64,000 nucleotides of DNA from Caminibacter mediatlanticus TB-2. Lineage in GTDB: Bacteria > Campylobacterota > Campylobacteria > Campylobacterales > Nautiliaceae. Location: contig NZ_CP040463.1 of the NCBI RefSeq assembly GCF_005843985.1, forward strand, positions 1,574,878 through 1,638,877, read 5' to 3'. The position numbers were made by a program, and so were the translations under genes. Numbering within the stretch: position 1 is the first letter of the stretch; each line of letters starts with the position of its first letter. The notes beneath the pieces were generated by a model. That model ran no database searches and was not told the origin of the DNA. It saw nothing but the letters and a program-made list of their open reading frames with translations. This document shows positions 16,716 to 24,463 of this stretch, piece after piece.

Positions 16716-19327
16716 TGCTCCATTAATTTATAAATTAATTTTTTATCAATTTTATTAATTCTAAATTCATTTATTAAATTAATATACCTATCTATATATT
16801 GAGATAATAATTTTTCAAACTCTTTTTTATTACTTTTATAATATGTAACTAAACTTTTTTTTGTTTTTTGTAACTTATTAAACACTTTTTTACATTCAAT
16901 ATTATTATTTATTATTTTATTTCTTTTTTTTAATAATTTCATATATTTAATTTTTCCAATATTTCCTTTATAAAATATGTGATTTATCTTTTTTATTACT
17001 TCATTAGTAAATAGATTAAAATTTTTATAATAAACATTGCTTAATTCATAAAAATCTTTTACCTTTGATTTTTTAACTCTGAATAAAAATTGTTTCAACT
17101 TACTTTCTATAATGGCTTTTTTATGAGAAGTTAATTTACACATTACATTATATTTTGAATTATCAATTAATTTTCCTTGTGAAAGCCTATTAATAGTTAT
17201 TTCAAAAGCATTATTTATATCATCTTTGTTTATATTTGTTATATATTTAATCAATTTTATATCAATTAAAGCATTTTCTTTTCCAAAAATAATACTTTGT
17301 ATAATATAGCTTAATGCATTTATTTTATCTTTTTTTGTTTTAGCTTGCGAGAGTAAAAAATATCCATACGAATACATATCGTTAGGATATAATAAAGATA
17401 TACCTCTTATATATTCCATCTCACCTAATCTATTGTTTTTAAGTCTTTTTATATAAATTTTTGCTAATAAATCTGAAATAAAATCATTATTACATGAAGC
17501 TTCTATATAAATTTTAATAGCCGTTTTTAATGCATTCGTACTCATTTTAATAAAATCTGAACTCAAAGGTAGATATGGATTCCCAATTCCATATAAAGTA
17601 AAATGACCTTTGTTTTCTATAATTTTAGGAATAAATATATTTAATTCACCGCCATAATTAGGATAGTATTTACTTTTTAAATAATTGTCTTTTAAATAAA
17701 TAGCTGCATTGTTCTTATTTGTTATATTAAAAAACATATTACTGTAAATTTTATTTTTTATAATATATGCAGAAGTTGCTTTATGATAGGGGTCTCTTAA
17801 AAAATCCCTATAAATCATAAAATCAATATTTTTTGTTAATACTTCAATACCATTTTTTAAATTATAAGTAATTAAATTATTCTTTATGGTATTTCTAAGA
17901 GAGTTTCTAATAATAATACCATCTATTAAATTAGCAATTATTTTATTATTTTCAATTAAGTTATTATCACTTTCTTGAATTGAAATCCCCATATATCCAT
18001 TTAATGCAGTTAGATTATCATATATATAGTTTTTAGAAGAAGACCTATCAAGCATTATTCCAGCAGAATGGTTATTAAAAGAAAAATTTTGAGCAATTAT
18101 AGTATTGTCAACTCCTCTTGAAATTACAATACCATGAGCATGTTTTGCTTTTGCAGTTAAATTTCTAATAATAATTAAATGTTTACTATAATCATGTGGG
18201 TCAATATTATATATTAAATTATCATACATTACATTACCAATAATAGCACTTTTTCCTGCATTGGCACAATAAAATCCCATCATATTTTTATACATTAAAT
18301 TTCCAATATAATAACCATTTGGTTTTCCTCTTTTATTTAAATATGTAAATAATGAATATTGATTAATAATTAAATCACTTGGATAATTAACAATAGAAAT
18401 ACCAAACGTAGCTGTTGTTGAATGAAATCCAAGCCCTCTAAATTCATTATTAATAAAATATGTTTTAGAACTACTAAAACCTAAAAAATATGGCCGTGGA
18501 GTCTGTTTTCCTATTAATAATAACTCATTTTCCGGAATAAACTCTCTTTTAGCAAATATATTTTTTTTAATATCCCAAGTAATAAATTTTGAATTATAAG
18601 CATAAATTTTTCCATGATACATTATAAATATAGGTTTTGGTTTTGTTTCAAGCAATATTGTTTTATTTTTAATAACTAATGATGCAGTAGGTGAAATATA
18701 TATAGGATATTTGATTATATAAGTATTATTACTAATTTTTTCAATAATTTTTTTATTATTTATTTTTTTATATAAATATTCGATGTTGTAAATACCATTA
18801 TAAAGAACTAAAATTTTAGTTGAAAGATTATGTTTTTTATAATATCTGTAAAATTCATATATATTAATAGTAGGCATTAAAGGTAATTTTTCGATTGGAA
18901 CTAAATCAATTCCATTTCCATAAAAATTCTTTGGAAATTTTTTTAATAATTTTTCAGGTTTATAATCTTTTATTAAATTATTAATATTAATCTTATTAAC
19001 TGTCGATGGTCTTGGGAAAATCACATATTGGTCTTTAAAAGAAAATTTATGTTTCACAATTTTTGGGTTTTTAAAATTAAATTTTAATGTATGAAGTGTT
19101 TTATTTGCATCTTCATATTTCCCATAACAACCAATATAAGATAAATTACTCTCCCATATAATTTTATCTTGTAAAATATTACACCTTGGTTCTAAAAAGT
19201 TATAATAATCTTTAAAATTATATGGATAAACAGGAGTAAAAAACCCTGTCTCAGTTAAAATTGAATAGCATTCAAATGCAAATAACTGAAATGAAAAAAA
19301 GAAAGTTAAACATAACTTTTTAATCAT
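16712..19327 (-). CDS. algG: Mannuronan C5-epimerase AlgG-like, with C-terminal extension
   Basis: Periplasmic right-handed beta-helix enzyme that converts D-mannuronate to L-guluronate in the polymer. After a signal peptide (1-18) come an N-terminal domain (to about 195) and the beta-helix (about 200-560). The family's catalytic motif DPHD is at 376-379, followed by HGIVISRGVDN (398-408) and AGIMLDRSS (422-430), all in the AlgG order. At 871 residues it is far longer than Pseudomonas AlgG (about 540). The extra C-terminal 270 residues are helical, Lys-rich and repeat-like. It overlaps alg44 by 8 bases and algE by 4. In Pseudomonas AlgG also guards the polymer in the periplasm. The DNA is very AT-rich. 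Confidence 0.85.
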   Translation of the reverse strand: MIKKLCLTFFFSFQLFAFECYSILTETGFFTPVYPYNFKDYYNFLEPRCNILQDKIIWESNLSYIGCYGKYEDANKTLHTLKFNFKNPKIVKHKFSFKDQYVIFPRPSTVNKININNLIKDYKPEKLLKKFPKNFYGNGIDLVPIEKLPLMPTINIYEFYRYYKKHNLSTKILVLYNGIYNIEYLYKKINNKKIIEKISNNTYIIKYPIYISPTASLVIKNKTILLETKPKPIFIMYHGKIYAYNSKFITWDIKKNIFAKREFIPENELLLIGKQTPRPYFLGFSSSKTYFINNEFRGLGFHSTTATFGISIVNYPSDLIINQYSLFTYLNKRGKPNGYYIGNLMYKNMMGFYCANAGKSAIIGNVMYDNLIYNIDPHDYSKHLIIIRNLTAKAKHAHGIVISRGVDNTIIAQNFSFNNHSAGIMLDRSSSKNYIYDNLTALNGYMGISIQESDNNLIENNKIIANLIDGIIIRNSLRNTIKNNLITYNLKNGIEVLTKNIDFMIYRDFLRDPYHKATSAYIIKNKIYSNMFFNITNKNNAAIYLKDNYLKSKYYPNYGGELNIFIPKIIENKGHFTLYGIGNPYLPLSSDFIKMSTNALKTAIKIYIEASCNNDFISDLLAKIYIKRLKNNRLGEMEYIRGISLLYPNDMYSYGYFLLSQAKTKKDKINALSYIIQSIIFGKENALIDIKLIKYITNINKDDINNAFEITINRLSQGKLIDNSKYNVMCKLTSHKKAIIESKLKQFLFRVKKSKVKDFYELSNVYYKNFNLFTNEVIKKINHIFYKGNIGKIKYMKLLKKRNKIINNNIECKKVFNKLQKTKKSLVTYYKSNKKEFEKLLSQYIDRYINLINEFRINKIDKKLIYKLMEQ

Positions 19328-20879
19328 TTATTTTCACTTTACATTTTATTATAAATGCATCTTTATAATATTTTTTAACTTTATTATTAATAAATTCTTT
19401 TGCCTCTTTTACTGTATCAAAACTTTCTATTTTTAATTCATATATATCTCCAACTTTTATAATTTTTGCATTATTAAATTTATTTAAAAACTCTTGAGAT
19501 TTTTTATCCGTAAATGGTTTAGTTGAAGAAGCAGCTATGATACAATATTTTTTAACATAAATTGTTTTTTTCGTTTTAGAAGTGTTAACTTCTAATTGTT
19601 TATTGGATATGTTGATATCCATTTTCTTTATATTTTGTAGTTGAGATGGATTTAATGAATTGTTTTTATCTATATTTATTTGATTTTTTTCAGTCAAATT
19701 ATCTTCTGGTTTTAATTGGTTTGATGATAAGTTTTGTTCATTAACATTTTTAGTCTCTATACTTGTATTTTCTTCTATTTTATACCAATTATATTTATTT
19801 AACATTGTATCAATTGTTACTACAGCACTTGTACTTATCATATCTTCTGATACATTATAATTAATTGGGTATAAAATAACTTTATCATAATTTCTTGCTT
19901 GATTATATATATTTTCAAGTGGTCTTGAATGTTGTTCTATAACATTATATGGAAATTCAATTTTTACTACTTTTGCATAGAATCTATCTCCATTTGGTAA
20001 ATCAACCACTGCAATATCCCCAATATGAATCTTTTTTAAATCTTTATGTAAAATATTAGCTACTATAAAAATTTTATAATTTTGCTCTAAAATTGCAATA
20101 ACAGGTTCTCCAACATTTCTAAAATCACCATTATGAATCATAATTTTATGAATATATCCACTTAGTGGTGATTTAACAATTTGAATTCCTCCATAAATTA
20201 AATGTGAATATAATAAAATTTCTCCTTGTTTTACAAACTTTTTATTTTTTAAATCCTGTGATAATTCTATATATGAAGGTGATGGTGCTCTAATAATAGT
20301 CATATTAGCATCAAAATATGCATTTTCACTTTTTACAACATATGTCTTTTGATAAAAAGTATAAAGAATAAACAAAACTAAAAAAATTACAAAAAGTGTT
20401 AGTAAAATCAATACTAACATTACTTTTGGTTTTTCAACTTTAGGTTTTTTATCTTTTTTTTCAATAAATTGAGCCCTTGTTACAGCATGAATAATGTCAT
20501 CTTCTGTAATAATATCCCCAGCTAAATAAGCAGATATTATTTGATTTAATATGGCAATTTGTTGAGGAGTAAGCTCCGTAAAGCGAGCACCAACTATTAC
20601 ATGACCATCTTTTTCTCTTTTTGATACAAACTCTAATTGTAAATTGTCTATAACAGTTTCAAAATCATCAAATTTAAATATCATCTTGCCAATAGCATAT
20701 TTTTTTTGATACACTTCATCTGGTAAATCTATAATACCTACTCCTGAAACTGACCAATCATATACCTTATAAACTTTACCATCTATTTCAATTTTTGCAG
20801 GAATTTTATATCTTGCATGCTGCCTTGTTATTTCAGCTTCATGAACAATTTGCTTAGACTTTTTTATTTTTTCATCCAT
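19320..20879 (-). CDS. alg44: Alginate co-polymerase Alg44 with PilZ c-di-GMP receptor and SPOR-like tail
   Basis: Inner-membrane co-polymerase that switches on Alg8 when c-di-GMP binds. The PilZ domain (about 18-120) has RQHAR (Arg19, Arg23) and DWSVSG (Asp41, Ser43, Gly46), the full RxxxR...DxSxxG signature. A membrane helix (153-175) and a periplasmic HlyD-like region (about 180-350) follow. After a Ser/Asn/Lys linker comes a SPOR-like module (445-515) similar to the one on AlgE. I chose the ATG at 20879 because TAGGAGT lies just before it; the in-frame ATG at 20912 would lie inside alg8 and lacks such a site. The protein is 519 residues, against about 390 in Pseudomonas, the difference being mostly the tail. 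Confidence 0.9.
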   Translation of the reverse strand: MDEKIKKSKQIVHEAEITRQHARYKIPAKIEIDGKVYKVYDWSVSGVGIIDLPDEVYQKKYAIGKMIFKFDDFETVIDNLQLEFVSKREKDGHVIVGARFTELTPQQIAILNQIISAYLAGDIITEDDIIHAVTRAQFIEKKDKKPKVEKPKVMLVLILLTLFVIFLVLFILYTFYQKTYVVKSENAYFDANMTIIRAPSPSYIELSQDLKNKKFVKQGEILLYSHLIYGGIQIVKSPLSGYIHKIMIHNGDFRNVGEPVIAILEQNYKIFIVANILHKDLKKIHIGDIAVVDLPNGDRFYAKVVKIEFPYNVIEQHSRPLENIYNQARNYDKVILYPINYNVSEDMISTSAVVTIDTMLNKYNWYKIEENTSIETKNVNEQNLSSNQLKPEDNLTEKNQINIDKNNSLNPSQLQNIKKMDINISNKQLEVNTSKTKKTIYVKKYCIIAASSTKPFTDKKSQEFLNKFNNAKIIKVGDIYELKIESFDTVKEAKEFINNKVKKYYKDAFIIKCKVKIND

Positions 20880-20887
20880 TTTAACTC

Positions 20888-22414
20888 CTATATCCAATTT
20901 AAATATGCCCAAATATCATCAAATGTAATATTTTGGACTAAAATATTAATTATAATAATAAACAACAGTAACTTCATTGTAAGACTAAGATTAGAACTAA
21001 CATATTGATACCAAGCAGTAAACCTGTCCCCTGCAGCTAATTTTGTTTTTTGTCTTGTCCAACTTTGTTTATATAAATGCTCCCAAATATACATTTTAAC
21101 AAATGAACCTACAACCTGATTGTAATATAAAAAGAATGGCCAACTTGGTAAAATATCTTTCCTTGAAACACTATATGCAAATGTCATAATAAGTCTTGAT
21201 AATAAAATCCACCAAATATAAGCAAGAAAAATATACGCTCCCCAATGAATGGCACCAAATATTGCAATCATTAATCCATAAGGAGTGGCCCATTTAGTAA
21301 ATCTTTGATCCCACAAAGCATACCAAGTATAAAGTCCTAAAATTTCAATAGGAAGTTTTAAAGCCCTCTCATTAGTTCTATATTGATTACCAAACCATCT
21401 CTGCATTAGCATTAAAGAACCTATAAAGAAATTTCTATGAGGAATTTCTTCAATAGTATATACAACAACGTCTGGTACATAAAGCATATCCCAGCCGTTT
21501 TTTATAACATAAAACCAACTTGATTTATCATCACCTGTCAAAAATGGAATTTTTCCAAGTCTCCAATGCTCAAAATAATCATTTTGGACTGTTTCTACAA
21601 ACTCTCTGTCAGCTACTATATTTGCTCTAAACATTGACATTCTACCAGTAAGAGTCAAAACTCTATCCCCTAACGCTAATGAAGACATAGTAACATTTCT
21701 TTGAGCAAACCTTAGTCTATACCATTTCCTATAAATATCTGTTATAAAGTCTTTACCTTCTAATCTTGCATCTTCATCAGTAGTTAATGCTCCAAGATTC
21801 TCATTTAATCCAAAAAGCCTTGCAGACTTTTTAATAACTCCTTCTCCTAAAATAGAATCCCCATCAACAACAGCCACCACTGAATTATAAAGATTTACAG
21901 GAGAGTTTGACACAACTCTAAAACCAACTGCTAATCCATCTCTTTTCCCAGTCCCTTTAATTCTTGTTATTACAAGTTTTACTCTCTCAGGAGGATCCAT
22001 CTCTAAAAATATTTTTCTAACTAACCTCTCTTCACTCATCTCAACAATAGAAGCAATTAATGTAACATTATAGCCACAATTAATAGCTTCTTTAATAGCA
22101 GCTCTATAAACTTCAACAGATACACTCGTTCCAATTCTAAAAGTTGTAATCAGGATAAATACATGCTCAGGGTCTATTTCTTTTCCACTATTTTCTTCTT
22201 CTTTTCTAATAGCTTTAAACTTTATGTTTTTATATGCCCATGCTCTTACAATATTCATAAAAAACCATGTATATCTCCATGTTCCAACAAAACCTATAAA
22301 AAATATTAGATTTTTTGCATATGGGTCAAATCTCTCAAATGGAATAAGTAATCCAATTAAAACAACAAATAAAATATAAATAAGAAAATAAAAAAACTTT
22401 AAAATTTCTTTCAT
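20888..22414 (-). CDS. alg8: Alginate polymerase glycosyltransferase Alg8
   Basis: Family 2 processive glycosyltransferase in the inner membrane that polymerises GDP-mannuronate. Two N-terminal membrane helices (about 5-60) precede the catalytic domain, which has DGD (184-186), TGDD (293-296) and QRW (338-340), the D...DxD...D..QxxRW pattern of cellulose- and alginate-synthase enzymes. C-terminal membrane helices follow (about 375-500). The length (508) fits Alg8 (about 494). RBS AAGGGG stands before the ATG. It lies between algD and alg44 as in Pseudomonas, which makes alginate rather than cellulose or hyaluronan the natural reading. Confidence 0.92.
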   Translation of the reverse strand: MKEILKFFYFLIYILFVVLIGLLIPFERFDPYAKNLIFFIGFVGTWRYTWFFMNIVRAWAYKNIKFKAIRKEEENSGKEIDPEHVFILITTFRIGTSVSVEVYRAAIKEAINCGYNVTLIASIVEMSEERLVRKIFLEMDPPERVKLVITRIKGTGKRDGLAVGFRVVSNSPVNLYNSVVAVVDGDSILGEGVIKKSARLFGLNENLGALTTDEDARLEGKDFITDIYRKWYRLRFAQRNVTMSSLALGDRVLTLTGRMSMFRANIVADREFVETVQNDYFEHWRLGKIPFLTGDDKSSWFYVIKNGWDMLYVPDVVVYTIEEIPHRNFFIGSLMLMQRWFGNQYRTNERALKLPIEILGLYTWYALWDQRFTKWATPYGLMIAIFGAIHWGAYIFLAYIWWILLSRLIMTFAYSVSRKDILPSWPFFLYYNQVVGSFVKMYIWEHLYKQSWTRQKTKLAAGDRFTAWYQYVSSNLSLTMKLLLFIIIINILVQNITFDDIWAYLNWI

Positions 22415-22431
22415 AACCCCTTTTTCACCCT

Positions 22432-23748
22432 TTAAACTATTCTAATATAATTTTCATCCTTTACTTTATCCCCTATTGCAGCAATATCTATAAAAATTTT
22501 ATCTTTATATTTTTCCTCTAACCCTTTAAATTTATTGTTATTATTACCAATCAAAATTACATCAGAATGACTTATAACTTCATCTAATTCATTTTTTAAT
22601 CTTTTATCTATATGATGCAACTCATTTTCAATATACTCTTTTGCAGCTCCATCTTTTTTTGCTTTTAAAACATTTTCATCATAAATCAAAACAAAATATC
22701 CTTTTCCAATTAACATTTCTGTAAGTTCAAGCATTGGAGATTCCCTTAAATCATCAGTACCAGCTTTAAAACTAATTCCTAAAACTCCTATTTTTTTCTT
22801 TTTTAATGGTTTAATAAAATAATTATAAACTCTTTTTATTTGATATTCATTGCTTAACATCAATGAATTTAAAAGAGGAGTATTTTCATCAAGTTCTTTT
22901 GCTTTATGAGTAATTGCTTTTACATCTTTTGGTAAACAACTCCCACCAAAAGCAAATCCAGGTTTTAAATAATATGTTGAAATATTTAATTTTCTATCTG
23001 CACAAAAAATATCCATTACTTTATGCGAATCAATTTCAAGTTTTGAACAAATAAGTCCAATTTCATTTGCAAATGTAACTTTTGTTGCATGCCAAGAGTT
23101 ATCAGCATACTTAACCATTTCTGCTTCTTTTATTTTAACTTTAAATAGTGGTGCTTCATTGATATCTATAAATGAATATAAATTTTCTAAAATTTCAGCA
23201 GTTTTATCATTACTTGCACCAATTACAGTTTTTGGTGGATGATAAAAATCATAAATTGCAGTACTTTCTCTTAAAAACTCAGGGTTTGAAGCATAACCAA
23301 AGTCTTTATTTATTTTTTTATTTGAATATTTTTCTATTATTGGTATTACAACATCCTCCCCCGTTCCTGGTAAAACTGTACTTCTCATTACAACTATGTG
23401 AAAACTATCTTTTTCTTTTAGAACTTCTCCTATTTGTTTAGAGGCTTCTTTTATATATCTTAAATCTATACTCCCATTTTCCCTTGAAGGAGTTCCAACA
23501 GCAATAAAAGTTATATTACTATTTTTGATTGCATCTTTTAAATTAGTAGTAGCTTTTAATCTTCCTTCTTTTACATTTTTTTCTATTAATTTATCTAAAT
23601 CTTTTTCTACAATTGGTGATTTCCCTTGATTTATTAAATCCACTTTTGTTTTATCTACATCTACACCAATTACGTTATGCCCTTCATTAGCAAAACAAGC
23701 ACTACAAACTGCACCAACATATCCCAAACCTATAACTGAAATATTCAT
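22432..23748 (-). CDS. algD: GDP-mannose 6-dehydrogenase
   Basis: Oxidises GDP-mannose to GDP-mannuronate in two NAD steps, the committed reaction of alginate synthesis. NAD motif GLGYVGAVC is at residues 7-15 and catalytic Cys271 lies in GFAFGGSCLPKD. Segments such as LINQGKSPIVE, NPEFLRESTAI and FKAGTDDLRESP are close to Pseudomonas AlgD as I remember it. UDP-glucose/UDP-ManNAc dehydrogenases share the fold, but these AlgD-like segments and the neighbours (algA, alg8, alg44) point to GDP-mannose. The length of 438 matches AlgD (436). RBS AAGGA precedes the ATG, and the PL7 lyase gene ends 1 base upstream. Confidence 0.94.
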   Translation of the reverse strand: MNISVIGLGYVGAVCSACFANEGHNVIGVDVDKTKVDLINQGKSPIVEKDLDKLIEKNVKEGRLKATTNLKDAIKNSNITFIAVGTPSRENGSIDLRYIKEASKQIGEVLKEKDSFHIVVMRSTVLPGTGEDVVIPIIEKYSNKKINKDFGYASNPEFLRESTAIYDFYHPPKTVIGASNDKTAEILENLYSFIDINEAPLFKVKIKEAEMVKYADNSWHATKVTFANEIGLICSKLEIDSHKVMDIFCADRKLNISTYYLKPGFAFGGSCLPKDVKAITHKAKELDENTPLLNSLMLSNEYQIKRVYNYFIKPLKKKKIGVLGISFKAGTDDLRESPMLELTEMLIGKGYFVLIYDENVLKAKKDGAAKEYIENELHHIDKRLKNELDEVISHSDVILIGNNNNKFKGLEEKYKDKIFIDIAAIGDKVKDENYIRIV

Positions 23749-23749
23749 C

Positions 23750-24463
23750 TTATTCCTTTATAAATAATCTATTAAATAAAACTTTTGCACAACCTTTATC
23801 TTGCAAATATACCCCAGCTTTAAAATAATTTTTGTATTTTTGCCAATAACTAACATTTTCTTTAACTTTTAATTTATTATTTAAATAAATTTTTAACATG
23901 TTTTTTACAACTATTATTTTAACATTAAAAAAATCCTTTTGTAAAATTCCTAAGTCAATCTTTTTATAATTATTTGAAAGCAAACTATCACTAATTCTAA
24001 TTATCGCCCATAAATGATTATATAAATTATGATACTCTTTTCTCCACACAATTCTAAGAAGAGGTTTATTAATAATAGGAGCATCTTTTAGAGTGCTATC
24101 AGCATGAATTTGTAAAAATGTAAATTCTCTTTTTGCATTAAGAGAAAAAAGTTTTACTTCTGCTTCTAAAATTTTAGGAATTTTAGTATTCACAGACCAT
24201 ATATTTTTAAATCTAAGTTCACTTCTATTATGACTGCCACACATATAAAACACCATATATTTATTATCTTGCAAATAAAAATATTTGTTTGAATAGTCTT
24301 TAAAATCTCCATAATGTCTTGAATATAAAGGATTGAAAGAGCTTTTTGGAGCTTGTAATTTTGACATATTTAATACTGGTTTAAATTTATCTAACGAATA
24401 TGGAGAATCATGACCAAAGAGAATAACAAAAAAAATAAAAAAACTAATCCCTCTCAAAATCAT
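23750..24463 (-). CDS. PL7-type alginate lyase
   Basis: Secreted polysaccharide lyase of family 7. A signal peptide (about 1-18) is followed by a small beta-jelly-roll domain with the three PL7 signature blocks: NRSELR (79-84), QIH (118-120) and YFKAGVYLQ (213-221). Arg, Gln118, His120 and Tyr219, the expected catalytic residues, are all present, so it should be active. In Pseudomonas the operon lyase is AlgL (PL5), an unrelated alpha-barrel that clears misplaced polymer from the periplasm. This PL7 enzyme probably fills that place or trims and releases chains. It overlaps algA by 20 bases and directly precedes algD. Confidence 0.87.
   Translation of the reverse strand: MILRGISFFIFFVILFGHDSPYSLDKFKPVLNMSKLQAPKSSFNPLYSRHYGDFKDYSNKYFYLQDNKYMVFYMCGSHNRSELRFKNIWSVNTKIPKILEAEVKLFSLNAKREFTFLQIHADSTLKDAPIINKPLLRIVWRKEYHNLYNHLWAIIRISDSLLSNNYKKIDLGILQKDFFNVKIIVVKNMLKIYLNNKLKVKENVSYWQKYKNYFKAGVYLQDKGCAKVLFNRLFIKE

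Noticed and set aside
22432-23748. UDP-glucose or UDP-ManNAc dehydrogenase
   Set aside because: The fold is shared, but sequence blocks and neighbours fit GDP-mannose dehydrogenase AlgD better.
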